Shown: positions 41,484 to 52,036 of the stretch, piece after piece
How the letters are laid out: every line of letters begins with the position of its first letter
How positions within the stretch are numbered: the first letter of the stretch is position 1
NCBI RefSeq assembly: GCF_023715465.1
Contig: NZ_JAMBOE010000002.1
Location: 639,104-703,103, forward strand
Source of the DNA: Paenibacillus macerans
Lineage (GTDB): Bacteria > Bacillota > Bacilli > Paenibacillales > Paenibacillaceae
Length of the DNA: 64,000 nt
Direction: 5' to 3'
The notes under the pieces: model-generated
Seen by the model: only the letters and a program-made list of their open reading frames with translations
Told to the model about the DNA's origin: nothing
Database searches by the model: none
Program-made: the position numbers and the translations under genes

Positions 41484-44400
41484 TCAGGCGATTTCCATCG
41501 TTTCTTCATCATCCAGCTTCACCGAAACAAGCTTGGAAACGCCGCCTTCCTCCATCGTCACGCCGTACAGCACATCGGCCTCCTCCATCGTTCCTTTGCG
41601 ATGCGTTACGACGATAAACTGCGTTTGCTCGGAAAACTCCCGCAAATACTGGGCAAACCGGGTCACATTTGCTTCGTCCAGCGCTGCCTCGACTTCGTCG
41701 AGCACGCAAAACGGCACTGGCTTCACCTGCAGGATGGCAAACAGCAGCGCCATCGCCGTCAAAGCGCGCTCCCCGCCGGAGAGCAGCTGCAGGTTTTGCA
41801 GCTTTTTGCCCGGCGGCTGGGCGACCACATCGATGCCCGTCTCCAGCAGGTTGTCCGGATCGAGCAGCACCAAATCGGCGCGGCCGCCGCCGAACAGCTT
41901 GGAGAAGACGATGACGAACTCGCGCCGGATGGCGTCAAACGTCGTCTTAAACCGTTTGGACATCTCCTCATCCATCTCGCGGATAACCTGATACAGCGTC
42001 GTTTTCGCTTCCACCAAGTCGTCCTTCTGCTCGGTCAAGAACTGATACCGCTCGTTGACGCGGTTGTATTCCTCGATCGCGCCGAGGTTCACCTCGCCAA
42101 GCAGGGTGATCTGCCGCTTCAGTTCCTTCACCTCGGCCTGGGTCTGCGGCACGTCCTCCGGTACCGCGTAGCGCTGCTTGGCCAATTCATAGCTCAGCTC
42201 ATAGTCTTCCGACAGCTTGCGCAAAATATTGTCCAGCTCCACGTCAAGCCGGTTGGCCTGGATTTCCGTTTGCCGCAGCTGTTCTTCCACAGCCTTCAGG
42301 CCGATCCGCTGCTCTTTCGTTTCGCTTTCGCCTTCCTCCAGCTTCTTCACGAGCACGGTACGCGAAGCCCGTTCCATTTCGAGCTGCTCACCGGCGCGTT
42401 CCTTCTTCAGCTTGAAATCGTTGAGCTCTTCGCGCTGGCGGACGCTTTGCTCTTCGTTTTGCTGCAAATCCGCTTCGATCGACTGCAGGATCGTGCGGTT
42501 CTGCTCCAGTTCGCGCTGTTGGATTTGGTATTCTTCCTCGGCGCGGCGCAATTGTTCGCGGAGCGAGGAACACTCCTGGTCCAGCTTGCCTTCGCGTACC
42601 TTGAGCCCGGTTAGCAAATCCTGCAGTTCTTCCTTGGCTGACTCGCTTGCTTTGCGCGCAAATTCGGCTGCCCGGATGGACTGCTGCACCGACTGCTCTT
42701 GTTTCTCCAGCTCCACCAGGCGTTCTTCCGCCGTTTTTTTCGTCGCCTCCAGCCCTTCCAGCTCTTTCTGATATTGGCCTTTTTCCTGGCCGTAGAGCTC
42801 GAACTGCTCCGCTACATGCCGCCATTCGTGCTCGACCTGCTTCAGGTCGCCGGCGACGGACTGCTCCTCCGCCCGCTTGGCATCGCCCGCCTCGCGCAGC
42901 CGGTTCAGGTCGCTCTCCGATTTGGCAACCTGGCTGCGGACATCGGTCAGGCCTTTGCGCAGCTTGTCCAGCATTTCTTCGCTTTCGCGGATGTCGGCGG
43001 CCAATTGGTCCAGCTGGCGTTTGCGGCCGAGCAGGTTGCTGTTCTTGCGGTGCTGGCTGCCCCCCGTCATTGAACCGCCGGCGTTGACGACATCGCCTTC
43101 GAGCGTGACGATCCGGAACCGGTATTGGCAGCGGGCCGCCATTTTGTTCGCCTTTTCCAAATCGGTCGCAAACACGACGTTGCCCAGCAAGCTGCCGACG
43201 ATATCGGCGTAGCGCAGCTCATAGCCGACCAGCTCGGCGCCGATGCCGACGAAGCCTTCGGCGTCCTCCATCAGCCGCTTGTCACCAGCGGAAATTTGCC
43301 GCGGTCGGATGACGTCGAGCGGCAGGAACGTAGCCCGTCCAAGCTGCCGCTGCTTCAGGAAGGCGATCGCCTGCCGGGACACGGCTTCGTTCTCCATGAC
43401 GATATGCTGCATCGCCCCGCCGAGCGCGGTTTCCACCGCAATTTCCAGCTTTTCGGGAACGCGGATCAGCTCGGCCACGGCCCCGTGTACGCCGGGCAGC
43501 ACCGATTTCTTGGCGGCTTTAAGCACTTCCTTGACGCCAAGCATAAAGCCGTCGTAATCCTCTTCCATTTCCTTCATCGTATCGCGGCGCGACACCAAGC
43601 CTTCGCGCTTCTGCTCCCACTTGCGGATACCGCTTTGGCTTTCCTCGACGAGCTTCTGCAGCGATTGGTGGTGTTCGCTTTGCTGGATATATTTGCTGCG
43701 CAAATCGGAAATCTCTTTCCCCAGTTTCTCCAGCATCGCTTCCAGTTCGCTTTTGCGCGCTTTCAGACGCTGCTGCTCTTCGGTCCACTTGACGCCTTCC
43801 ACTTCGGCCCGCTCCATCCGGCGCTTTACGCTTTCCTTCTGCTGCTCGGCATAATGGATTTCGTTGCGCGCCTGCGCCATCTGGTTCATGACCTCCAGCA
43901 GTTGGCCCTTTAGGCCCTCCTCCTGCGCCTGACTGATGCCCCCGGTCACTCCGATCAGCTTCGCTTGTTCATCCGCCAGCTCGCGGCGCAGCTCTTCCAG
44001 TTGCTGCTCGGCGGCGGTGAATTTGGCTGTAAGCTGCTCCAGTTCCTGCGAACGCTGAGCATATCGTTCCTCGCTAACCGCTAAAGACTGGCGCAGCTGC
44101 TCCCGGTTCTGAGCCAGGTTTTTGGCCCGTTCCTTGAGCACCTCGCCGTAGCCTTCGCTTTTTTCGTAGCTTTCGCTGTATTCCAGCAGCTGCGCCTGCA
44201 GCGTTTCGATCCGGTCTTCGACCTGCCGCAGCGCCAAACGGTCGCTTTCCAGCTTGGCGTCATGGGCGGATACGACCGTGGACAAAGCGAGCTGTTCTTC
44301 CTGCAGCTTGGTGAGCTTGGCGTTGGCCTCGCTCCAGGACTCATGAATTTGCTCGATCTGATGGACGTACAGCGAAATTTCTTTATTTTTCAGCTGCTCG

Positions 44401-45056
44401 CGCAGTTCCTTGTATTTCAGCGCTTTTTCCGATTGCTCCTTCAGCGGTCCGACTTGATCCTCCAGTTCGCTGATCAGATCGTGAATCCGCAGCAGGTTTT
44501 GCTCCGTATCATCCAGCTTGCGGCGGGCGTCGCGCTTGCGGCTTTTGTACTTCACGATCCCCGAAGCTTCTTCAAAGATACCGCGGCGATCCTCCGAACG
44601 CGTGCTCAAAATCTCCTCGATCCGGCCTTGGCCGATGATCGAATACGCCTCTTTGCCAATCCCGGTATCCATAAACAGCTCGGTTATATCCTTCAGGCGG
44701 CAGGCCTGCTTGTTGATGTAATATTCGCTTTCCCCGCTGCGGTGGACCCGCCGGGTTACCGTCACTTCGCTAAAGTCGAGCGGCAGCGCCTGATCGCCGT
44801 TGTCCAGCGTCAGCGAAACCTCCCCGTAGTTCACCGCCTTGCGCGCATCGCTGCCGGCAAAAATAATGTCCTCCATCTTGCCGCCGCGAAGCGATTTGGC
44901 GCTTTGCTCCCCGAGCACCCAGCGGATGCCGTCGGAAATATTGCTTTTGCCGCTGCCGTTAGGTCCTACTACAGCGGTAATGCCGCGGACGAATTCCATT
45001 TCCGTCTTGTCCGCGAATGATTTGAAACCCGCTAGCTCGATCCGTTTCAAAAACAT
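41484..45056 (-). CDS. smc: chromosome condensation protein SMC
   Basis: 1190 residues. Walker A GPNGSGKSN (near 32-40), two long coiled coils around a hinge with GGSMTGGS (about 660), signature LLSGGERALTA and Walker B FCVLDEVEAALDEANV at the C-terminus. With ScpAB it organises and segregates the chromosome. The start at MFLKRIELAGFKSF is certain; the upstream extension overlaps non-coding sequence. In Bacillus it directly follows rnc, here two rightward genes intervene. Confidence 0.98.
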   Translation of the reverse strand: MFLKRIELAGFKSFADKTEMEFVRGITAVVGPNGSGKSNISDGIRWVLGEQSAKSLRGGKMEDIIFAGSDARKAVNYGEVSLTLDNGDQALPLDFSEVTVTRRVHRSGESEYYINKQACRLKDITELFMDTGIGKEAYSIIGQGRIEEILSTRSEDRRGIFEEASGIVKYKSRKRDARRKLDDTEQNLLRIHDLISELEDQVGPLKEQSEKALKYKELREQLKNKEISLYVHQIEQIHESWSEANAKLTKLQEEQLALSTVVSAHDAKLESDRLALRQVEDRIETLQAQLLEYSESYEKSEGYGEVLKERAKNLAQNREQLRQSLAVSEERYAQRSQELEQLTAKFTAAEQQLEELRRELADEQAKLIGVTGGISQAQEEGLKGQLLEVMNQMAQARNEIHYAEQQKESVKRRMERAEVEGVKWTEEQQRLKARKSELEAMLEKLGKEISDLRSKYIQQSEHHQSLQKLVEESQSGIRKWEQKREGLVSRRDTMKEMEEDYDGFMLGVKEVLKAAKKSVLPGVHGAVAELIRVPEKLEIAVETALGGAMQHIVMENEAVSRQAIAFLKQRQLGRATFLPLDVIRPRQISAGDKRLMEDAEGFVGIGAELVGYELRYADIVGSLLGNVVFATDLEKANKMAARCQYRFRIVTLEGDVVNAGGSMTGGSQHRKNSNLLGRKRQLDQLAADIRESEEMLDKLRKGLTDVRSQVAKSESDLNRLREAGDAKRAEEQSVAGDLKQVEHEWRHVAEQFELYGQEKGQYQKELEGLEATKKTAEERLVELEKQEQSVQQSIRAAEFARKASESAKEELQDLLTGLKVREGKLDQECSSLREQLRRAEEEYQIQQRELEQNRTILQSIEADLQQNEEQSVRQREELNDFKLKKERAGEQLEMERASRTVLVKKLEEGESETKEQRIGLKAVEEQLRQTEIQANRLDVELDNILRKLSEDYELSYELAKQRYAVPEDVPQTQAEVKELKRQITLLGEVNLGAIEEYNRVNERYQFLTEQKDDLVEAKTTLYQVIREMDEEMSKRFKTTFDAIRREFVIVFSKLFGGGRADLVLLDPDNLLETGIDVVAQPPGKKLQNLQLLSGGERALTAMALLFAILQVKPVPFCVLDEVEAALDEANVTRFAQYLREFSEQTQFIVVTHRKGTMEEADVLYGVTMEEGGVSKLVSVKLDDEETMEIA

Positions 45057-45233
45057 ACGTTCACGATCACCTCTAACGACTATTGTAACACACAGTAGAC
45101 CCCGGAGCACAGGACAACCGAGCGGGCGCTGGAAGAAGCGGAAGTCCGCCTGGATCGCCCACGGACCTCTTGAATTCTCCGGCACGTTTTGCTAGTCTGG
45201 TAGACATACTAATATTCGGTAAAAGGAGCTCTG

Positions 45234-46670
45234 ATGATGAGGCACTACATGCAATCGATCCGCAACTACTCCAAAAACCACGGCCGAGCTGGACGCACCA
45301 CCGCGATTCTGTCCCTTGCCGTAGCCATTACGTTTTCGGCTGGTGTCGGTTTCTATCCGGCGGCCACGGCAAACGCCGCGGCCGTATCGCAAATCGCCTT
45401 TGAAGGAAAGGCCGCAACCAGTGTCGAACCGTTGATGTACAAAGGCACGACCTTTGTCTCGTTAAGGGAAACCGCCGAACAGCTTGGCGCTACCGTGCGC
45501 TGGAACCCTGCCGAACGCGTTACCGAGCTGAAGCTCAATGGCGATACGATTCAGCATCAGCCGGGAACGGCCGTTTTTCAGGTGAACTCTTATTCCGTTC
45601 AAGCCGCTTTGCCGTCTTTTCAAAAGAACGGAAAGACGATGGTGCCGCTAAGAACGCTGGCCGAAGTTCTGAAAGCCGACCTTTCAACTCTTTCGCTTTC
45701 CGGGGGTACCTCCGTCAATCTGACGCGTGACACGGCAACGCTAGTTTCCGGAAAAACCAAACAAGCGGACCAATACTTGATCGATCAACAATATTCGGGC
45801 ATCGCCCTGATCGCCAAAAACGGGCAAATCCTGCTCCGTAAAGGCTACGGCTACAGCGATGAAAACCGGCTTGTCCACGCCGACCAAAAATCGCGCATCG
45901 CCTCCTTGACGAAGTCGTTTACCGCCGCGGCGGTTATGCAACTTGTTGAAGAGGGCCAACTGAAACTTGACGATACGTTGGACTCCTATATTCCCGGATT
46001 TCCGTCCGGCGACCGGATCACCATTCATATGCTGCTCTCCCATACCTCCGGGATAACTTCCAACATTCCCCGAGAACAGGGCATGACGCTGCAGCAAACG
46101 GTCGACGCGATCAAAAGCAAACCCTTGCTGGCGGAACCCGGGGCCGAATTCAAATACAGCAATGGAGGTTATGTGCTTCTAGCTTCCATCATTGAGCAGG
46201 TGTCTGGGATGAAGTATGGAGATTATCTGAATCAGCAGTTTTTTCAGCCGCTCAATATGGACGATACCGGAGAAGCGGATTCATCGACTCAGGTCATTAA
46301 AGGATATATCCGCCAAGGGAAGGATTGGACGCTCGCAGGCAATTACATCTCCCCCTCGGGGACGGGCAGTTTGTATTCCACCGTGGACGACCTGTTGAAA
46401 TGGGATTTGGCCTTAAATACGAATAAAGTGCTGCAAAAAGCTTCGCTGGAAAAGATGTTCACCCCCTATTCCGAAAAAAACTACGGATACGGCTGGATGA
46501 TTAAGCAGCAGGGAGACCGTACGATCGTCTTTCATAATGGCAGCGGCACGGGATACGCCACAGGGTTGTCCCGGGAAGCCGGCGGAGGCGTTACGATCAT
46601 CCTGCTCGGCAATCACGCCGGGATCGATATGCTGGAGCTGATGGATAACTTGCGCGGGCTGGTTAAATAG
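45234..46670 (+). CDS. secreted serine hydrolase, class C beta-lactamase fold with stalk domain
   Basis: 478 residues. A signal peptide (about 22-50), then a copper-amine-oxidase N-terminal-like stalk domain (about 52-160, TFVSLRETAEQLGATVRW, MVPLRTLAEVLKA), then a beta-lactamase-related domain with SxxK as S224LTK, YSN at 308-310 and a HNGSGTGYA box near 437. Such enzymes act on peptidoglycan or other D-amino-acid or ester substrates. True beta-lactamase activity cannot be inferred. AAAGGAG before the ATG. Confidence 0.88.
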   Translation: MMRHYMQSIRNYSKNHGRAGRTTAILSLAVAITFSAGVGFYPAATANAAAVSQIAFEGKAATSVEPLMYKGTTFVSLRETAEQLGATVRWNPAERVTELKLNGDTIQHQPGTAVFQVNSYSVQAALPSFQKNGKTMVPLRTLAEVLKADLSTLSLSGGTSVNLTRDTATLVSGKTKQADQYLIDQQYSGIALIAKNGQILLRKGYGYSDENRLVHADQKSRIASLTKSFTAAAVMQLVEEGQLKLDDTLDSYIPGFPSGDRITIHMLLSHTSGITSNIPREQGMTLQQTVDAIKSKPLLAEPGAEFKYSNGGYVLLASIIEQVSGMKYGDYLNQQFFQPLNMDDTGEADSSTQVIKGYIRQGKDWTLAGNYISPSGTGSLYSTVDDLLKWDLALNTNKVLQKASLEKMFTPYSEKNYGYGWMIKQQGDRTIVFHNGSGTGYATGLSREAGGGVTIILLGNHAGIDMLELMDNLRGLVK

Positions 46671-46676
46671 GAACCG

Positions 46677-46732
46677 AAAAAAAAGATCGAAGATCAGACC
46701 TCTGAAAATAGAGCCTGTCCTCGATCTTTTCT
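46677..46732. terminator. terminator after the serine hydrolase gene
   Basis: AAAAGATCGA/TCGATCTTTT with a 30-nt loop that has additional pairing (AGATCAGACCTCT region). Follows the stop by about 10 bp. Confidence 0.7.
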
Positions 46733-46940
46733 TATATCGAGTTATTGCGAGCTCCCGCCGAGACGAACCACTCCGGTCTCCCGGTTCCAATCAAGCGGGA
46801 TGCTAGATGATTTTCCGCCACAGAAATTTAACCTATAAGTTTAATTTAACTAATTGACCAAAATTCATAATGTGAGTATATTTGTATATAATCGGAAACG
46901 AATTCGTTGATCAGCTTCGCTTATTTAAGGGGTGGTTTAT

Positions 46941-48299
46941 TTGAAACATACAACCACGATTCTTGCGGAAATCAGAAAGTTTATGGAGCAAAACGGTTTA
47001 ACCTTGCTCCAGTTAAGCCAAAAAGCCGAAATAAACACAGGCTCGTTAAGCTCGATTTTAAACGGCAAGCGGTTGTTAAACGCAACGCATCTGGATTCGA
47101 TCACTGCTGCTTTGGCTTTACCTGAGGGTTATTTTTACGAACAATATATCGAGGAATTCCTCGCTCAAACCGCACCCGATTGGCGCAGAGCTCGCCCCTT
47201 TTTAGACCACTGCGCGAAATTGGACAAGCTGGACTGTATTCGGCAGGTCACAGGCATTTTACTTGACAACCTGATGTATTTGCCCCTGTTGTTCGAAGCC
47301 GCGGAGGATTTGTTCGATCGCGGTCTGAAGGAGGCCGCCGCCATCCTGTACGAAAACGTGGCAATGAGCGAAAGGATGCAGCATTCGGAACGGCTTGCGA
47401 TGTGCCAATACCGCTTGTTTCTGTTAAGACAAAGTGAAGATCAAGAGAAAAATTATCAAGCAGCGCTCCAATTTGAGCCATTTGTCGACCGTTTGGATGA
47501 ATTCGATCAACTAGACGCATTAAAGGATTTAGGAAATACGTACCGTTCCTTATACCGTTGGGATAAGGTAGAGGAGATCGCGCATAGTATGGAACACAGA
47601 GCGAAGTTGCAATATACCCGCAACCTCCGGTTGAAAAAGAAGGAGCATTCCCAAAAGAAGCCGAGTAGACCGCTATTTTCATATATAGCTCTATCTAATT
47701 TGTTTCTTGCTGACATATGCAATGCCAGAGGAGACTATGAGCAGGCGTTAAAATACACTTATGCCTATGCTGATCTAAGTTGGGTCAAAGAAACGGATAT
47801 GGATACTCTGCATTGGAAGGGATTGTTTCAGAAATGGGCTGAAGCTAATCTTTATGTTAATAAATTATTATCCGGGGATATAGACATTCTTCCGGATTAC
47901 ATAGCATATGTTGAAACGAAAGAAGAAGAGATTCTTCCGGCATTGGTCAATATACTAAGAGCTGCGAATCAATATAATATCAACGTTGACGATATTCTCC
48001 TCCGATTTGATTCATATATTACAACTTCAACAGAGGAATTACGGGCCGCCGGCATATATACAGATCAGTTTATGTCGAATTCGTTAGCTTTTTTATTATA
48101 TGAACTAGCTAAATATCAATTAAATAAATCAAGATATAAAGAGGTATTCGATGCTTTACAAATCAGTTTGGAAAAATCCGTTATCATAAACAACAAAACC
48201 TGTCTAATCAGATGTGCAGGATTATTAGAACTTTTATGCCGACTTGGCTACTCTTTCGCTGACGAGCAAGCCGCGAAAAAAGAATGCTCTTTAACCTAA
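46941..48299 (+). CDS. XRE-TPR regulator of the RRNPP/Rap type
   Basis: 452 residues. An N-terminal XRE domain (about 5-60, LAEIRKFMEQNGLTLLQLSQ, SLSSILNGKRLLNATHLDSI) is followed by helical TPR-like repeats to the end (for example AAAILYENVAMSERM, YEQALKYTYAYADLS). This layout is that of peptide-responsive RRNPP regulators. No cognate short peptide gene with a ribosome site is seen downstream. TTG start with AAGGGGTGG before it. The last third is AT-rich. Confidence 0.75.
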   Translation: MKHTTTILAEIRKFMEQNGLTLLQLSQKAEINTGSLSSILNGKRLLNATHLDSITAALALPEGYFYEQYIEEFLAQTAPDWRRARPFLDHCAKLDKLDCIRQVTGILLDNLMYLPLLFEAAEDLFDRGLKEAAAILYENVAMSERMQHSERLAMCQYRLFLLRQSEDQEKNYQAALQFEPFVDRLDEFDQLDALKDLGNTYRSLYRWDKVEEIAHSMEHRAKLQYTRNLRLKKKEHSQKKPSRPLFSYIALSNLFLADICNARGDYEQALKYTYAYADLSWVKETDMDTLHWKGLFQKWAEANLYVNKLLSGDIDILPDYIAYVETKEEEILPALVNILRAANQYNINVDDILLRFDSYITTSTEELRAAGIYTDQFMSNSLAFLLYELAKYQLNKSRYKEVFDALQISLEKSVIINNKTCLIRCAGLLELLCRLGYSFADEQAAKKECSLT

Positions 48300-48610
48300 G
48301 TTGGTTGGATGTTAATCGAACCTGTCCATTCTTCACAGTCCTGTAAAGCCCCCGCAGAATCGGCGGTCCTCTGATGGGAAATCAAACCCATGCCGAAAAT
48401 AGAGACAATTTATGTCGTTATTGCTGTAATTCCCCTTCTCCCGTGCAAAATAGCGGAAATTTTTTCCCTTATTTCGGAAGCAGGCTTGGAAAAAGCGCTT
48501 GATTGCCCACATATTTTTAAAATAGAGGAATAAAATTCCTCTATTTTTGTTGTACTCCCTTTTCACCGAAAATAAGGCCCTTTTTTACCGCTATTCCCAT
48601 AACCGTCACC
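48300..48610. repeat. intergenic repeat region before rnc terminator
   Basis: No convincing gene. Holds AAATAGCGGAAATTTTTTCCC and the AATAGAGGAAT/ATTCCTCTATT palindrome near 48520-48550, plus TTACCGCTATTCCC. Members of the same dispersed motif family as other gaps. Confidence 0.45.
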
Positions 48611-48658
48611 AAAAAAGGCTGTCCCCAGGTCCTAACGAACCTGCGGAACAGCCTTTTT
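48611..48658 (-). terminator. terminator of the fapR-fab-rnc operon
   Basis: AAAAAGGCTGTnCC pairs with GGnACAGCCTTTTT. Bidirectional by sequence, placed just after rnc. Confidence 0.8.
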
Positions 48659-48668
48659 CATTCCTGTA

Positions 48669-49373
48669 TTAATCTCGGGAATCGGACTCCTTCAACACAT
48701 TCAGCGCTACGGCCGCGGCCTGCTGCTCGGCTTCCTTCTTGGACCGGCCGGTTCCCCGGCCCAGCGCGCGGCCCTCCATCCAAACCTCGGAGACGAACTC
48801 GCGCTCATGGGCAGGCCCCCGTTCTTCGATGATCCGGTATTCCAGCGCGCCCATATTATGATGCTGAGTCAACTCCTGCAGCTCTGTCTTGTAATCGCTC
48901 GTCTGCAGTTTCCCGTCAAACGTCAATTGGGAAAAAACATGGCGATGAAGGAACGCAGTAACGGCTTCCAGGCCCTGATCCAGGTATAACGCGCCGATAA
49001 AAGACTCGAACACGTCGGCCAGCAGCGCCGGACGCGTCCGCCCCCCCGTCAGTTCCTCCCCTTTCCCTAACAATACGTAGTGGCCAAATTCCAGACTTTC
49101 GGCGAACTTCACCAGCGACGGCTCGCAAACGATCGCAGCACGCAGCTTCGTCAATTCGCCTTCAGGACGATCCGGAAATAGCTGGTATAAATGCTCCGAA
49201 ACGGTCAATTCAAGCACGGCATCGCCAAGAAATTCCAGGCGCTCGTTATCCTCATACTGACTGAAACGGTGCTCGTTAACGTAAGATGCATGGGTGAAGG
49301 CCTGTTTCAAAAGCTGCCTGTTTTGGAACGACAGCCCAAGTTTTTGCTGTAACTGCTTCAGATCTCCATTCAC
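48669..49373 (-). CDS. rnc: ribonuclease III
   Basis: 234 residues. Signature [20 protein letters not shown], the later catalytic aspartate and glutamate in [15 protein letters not shown], and a C-terminal double-strand RNA-binding domain ([12 protein letters not shown]...[16 protein letters not shown]). It processes rRNA and structured mRNAs. GTG start with AAGGGG before it; the upstream extension overlaps fabF. Confidence 0.97.
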   Translation of the reverse strand: MNGDLKQLQQKLGLSFQNRQLLKQAFTHASYVNEHRFSQYEDNERLEFLGDAVLELTVSEHLYQLFPDRPEGELTKLRAAIVCEPSLVKFAESLEFGHYVLLGKGEELTGGRTRPALLADVFESFIGALYLDQGLEAVTAFLHRHVFSQLTFDGKLQTSDYKTELQELTQHHNMGALEYRIIEERGPAHEREFVSEVWMEGRALGRGTGRSKKEAEQQAAAVALNVLKESDSRD

Positions 49374-49386
49374 CGGACTTAACCCC

Positions 49387-50625
49387 TTATGCTTCGAGTT
49401 TCTTGATAATGATCGTGGCGTTGTGCCCGCCGAAACCGAAGGAATTGGACATGGCCACCTGAACATCGGCCTTTCTCGCTACGTTGGGAACGTAATCCAG
49501 ATCGCATTCCGGGTCCGGATGCTCCAGATTGATCGTCGGCGGGATCACGCCGTGCTTCAGCGTCAGTCCGCAAATCACACCTTCGACGCCACCTGCTGCA
49601 CCCAGCAAATGCCCGGTCATCGACTTCGTCGAGCTGACGGCCACTTTGTAGGCGTGGTCGCCAAGCGCGTTTTTGATCGCGATCGTTTCCGAGCGGTCGC
49701 CAACCGGCGTCGAAGTCCCATGGGCGTTGATATAATCAATCTGCTCAGGCGCGATGCCGGCATCGCGGATCGCCATCTTCATGCAGCGCTCCGGCCCGTT
49801 CGGGTCCGGTTCGGTCATATGGTGAGCGTCCGCGCTAAGGCCGTAGCCGATAACCTCACCGTAAATTTTCGCGCCGCGTTTCTTCGCGTGCTCCAGTTCT
49901 TCCAAAATGAAAATGCCTGCGCCCTCGCCCATGACGAACCCATCGCGTTCAAGGTCGAACGGCCGGCTCGCTTTCTCCGGCTCGTCATTGCGCGTCGACA
50001 TCGCCCGCATGGAGCAGAACCCCGCCAGACCGGTCGGGCGAATCGTCGCCTCAGCACCGCCGCAAATCATCACATCGGCGTCACCCCGCTGGATGAGCTT
50101 GTACGAATCGCCGATGGAATGAGTTCCGGTAGCGCACGCCGTCACCGCCGCCGTGTTCGGCCCTTTGGCGCCGAACAAAATCGAGACATAACCGGAGGCC
50201 ATGTTCGCAATCATCATGGGAATAAAAAAGGGACTCACGCGTTTCGGGCCTTTTTCCAGCAAAATGTTGTGCTGATCCTCCCAGGTGCCGAGACCGCCGA
50301 TCCCTGAACCGATCATCACGCCCACCCGCTCGGGGTCGGCCTGTTCGGTAATATTCAGACAGCTGTCATCCAATGCGCTTTTGGCTGCCGCCGTTGCAAA
50401 CTGAACGAAACGGTCCATTTTCCGCGCTTCTTTGCGGTCCATATAATCTTCGGGATTAAAGTCTTTCACCGAAGCGGCAATGCGCGTCGGATATTCGCTA
50501 ACATCAAACGAGTCGATCGCGGAAACGCCGGACTTCCCCTCAACCAGGTTGTTCCATAACGTATCCAGATCTTGTCCGAGCGCGGTTACGACGCCCATCC
50601 CCGTTATCACTACTCTATGCTTCAA
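49387..50625 (-). CDS. fabF: 3-oxoacyl-ACP synthase II FabF
   Basis: 412 residues. Thiolase-fold condensing enzyme with active Cys in [11 protein letters not shown] and histidines in [12 protein letters not shown] and [12 protein letters not shown]. It elongates acyl-ACP using malonyl-ACP. TTG start with GAGG at 8 nt is preferred over GTG 6 nt upstream. Co-transcribed with acpP. Confidence 0.97.
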   Translation of the reverse strand: MKHRVVITGMGVVTALGQDLDTLWNNLVEGKSGVSAIDSFDVSEYPTRIAASVKDFNPEDYMDRKEARKMDRFVQFATAAAKSALDDSCLNITEQADPERVGVMIGSGIGGLGTWEDQHNILLEKGPKRVSPFFIPMMIANMASGYVSILFGAKGPNTAAVTACATGTHSIGDSYKLIQRGDADVMICGGAEATIRPTGLAGFCSMRAMSTRNDEPEKASRPFDLERDGFVMGEGAGIFILEELEHAKKRGAKIYGEVIGYGLSADAHHMTEPDPNGPERCMKMAIRDAGIAPEQIDYINAHGTSTPVGDRSETIAIKNALGDHAYKVAVSSTKSMTGHLLGAAGGVEGVICGLTLKHGVIPPTINLEHPDPECDLDYVPNVARKADVQVAMSNSFGFGGHNATIIIKKLEA

Positions 50626-50750
50626 ACACACTCACCTCGTATGGACTACATGTGTACCATGCAAAAGTTTTTCCAAGATAAAACGACGCTCATGTCAAAA
50701 TGAGGAGAAGTCCCGCCTTCTTGTAAGGAGGTACGGGACTTGGAATGACA

Positions 50751-50984
50751 TTAGGTATGAGATTGTATGTAGTTTACAACTTCACCTACGGTCGTAATCT
50801 TCTCAGCATCTTCGTCTGAAATTTCCAGATCGAATTCATCTTCCAGCTCCATGACCAATTCAACTACGTCGAGCGAATCAGCACCAAGGTCATCTTTGAA
50901 AGACGCTTTCAGCGTCACTTCGGCTTCGTCAGCGCCGAGGCGATCCACTACAATGCGCTTTACGCGATCAAATACATCGGACAT
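50751..50984 (-). CDS. acpP: acyl carrier protein
   Basis: 77 residues with the phosphopantetheine attachment serine in [10 protein letters not shown]. Acidic and helical. GAGGTGA before the ATG gives the standard MSDVFDRVK start. Confidence 0.98.
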   Translation of the reverse strand: MSDVFDRVKRIVVDRLGADEAEVTLKASFKDDLGADSLDVVELVMELEDEFDLEISDEDAEKITTVGEVVNYIQSHT

Positions 50985-51052
50985 CCGGTTCACCTCCTCT
51001 TTGGTATTATACGAGAATTGCCGCTAAAATGCCATAGAAGCAAGGGATGCAA

Positions 51053-51805
51053 TTACATATACATCCCGCCGTCGACATGCAGCGTTTGTCCGGTCATGTA
51101 GGACGCGCTGTCCGAAGCGAGGAACACGGCGACATTCGCGATTTCCTCCGGCTGGCCCAAACGCGTCAGCGGAATGCCTGCCAGCATGCTTTGACGCAAT
51201 TCTTCAGGCAACTGATCAGTCATGTCGGTCTCGATAAACCCAGGCGCAATACAGTTCACCGTAATGCCCCGCGAGGCCAGCTCGCGAGCCGACGATTTTG
51301 TCAAACCGATAACGCCGGCTTTAGCCGCCACGTAATTGGCCTGCCCTGCATTGCCCAGCACGCCGACGACCGAGGAAATGTTAATGATGCGCCCAGAGCG
51401 CTGTTTCATCATCGGCCGGGTGACGGCTTTGATGCCGTTGAATACGCCTTTGAGATTCGTCTCAATGACCTGATCGAACTCTTCTTCCTTCATGCGCATA
51501 ATTAAATTATCTCTAGTAATGCCCGCGTTATTCACCAGAATGTCGATCCGGCCCCAGGCGTCCAGCATGCCTTTGACCATATCCTCAAACTGCTGGCTGC
51601 TTCCGACATGGGCTTTGACGGCATACGCTTTGACGCCAAGCGCCTCGATTTTGGCGACAACGCCAGCCGCAGCCTGTTCGTTTCCGGCATAATTGACAGC
51701 CACATCGGCCCCGGCTTCGGCAAACGCCAGCGCAATACTGCGCCCGATGCCGCGCGACGCTCCGGTAACGAGGGCGGTTTTGCCCTGAAGCGGTCTACTC
51801 ATCAT
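51053..51805 (-). CDS. fabG: 3-oxoacyl-ACP reductase FabG
   Basis: 250 residues. NADPH motif [10 protein letters not shown], catalytic SSVVG...NYVAAKAG (S, Y, K) and C-terminal DGGMYM. Reduces beta-ketoacyl-ACP. Two adjacent ATGs are possible; 51805 has GGAG at 6 nt. Confidence 0.97.
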   Translation of the reverse strand: MMSRPLQGKTALVTGASRGIGRSIALAFAEAGADVAVNYAGNEQAAAGVVAKIEALGVKAYAVKAHVGSSQQFEDMVKGMLDAWGRIDILVNNAGITRDNLIMRMKEEEFDQVIETNLKGVFNGIKAVTRPMMKQRSGRIINISSVVGVLGNAGQANYVAAKAGVIGLTKSSARELASRGITVNCIAPGFIETDMTDQLPEELRQSMLAGIPLTRLGQPEEIANVAVFLASDSASYMTGQTLHVDGGMYM

Positions 51806-51830
51806 GTTCATCTCCTTTCACTAAATTTTA

Positions 51831-51886
51831 GAGGTAATTCAAAAAGTCATCTTTTGAAAACCTGACTTTTTGAACTCGCACTTATA
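51831..51886. repeat. dispersed intergenic palindrome
   Basis: TTCAAAAAGTCA and TGACTTTTTGAA face each other over 13 nt, preceded by GAGGTAA and followed by CTCGCACTTA. Partial copies lie at 56934-56966 and 59373-59399. It sits in the fabD-fabG gap, which otherwise shows nothing clear. Confidence 0.6.
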
Positions 51887-52036
51887 TTAAGAGATTTCCA
51901 TTTTGTCGCCATTCCTGAAGCACGGCGGTGCACTCTCCATCCGGCCGAGTTGCGGCCGAAGCAGGGAGCTTTAAGCATGCCGTATCGCTCCTTTGCGGCG
52001 ATCCGCTCCTAAAATACCAGAGGCGGGTCTGAACGC

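Noticed and set aside
41601..42614. Long rightward frames opposite smc
   Set aside because: Shadow frames of a well supported 1190-residue protein.
48309..48374. Possible short signalling peptide gene after the XRE-TPR regulator (21 codons)
   Set aside because: No ribosome site and no signal-peptide-like hydrophobic segment.
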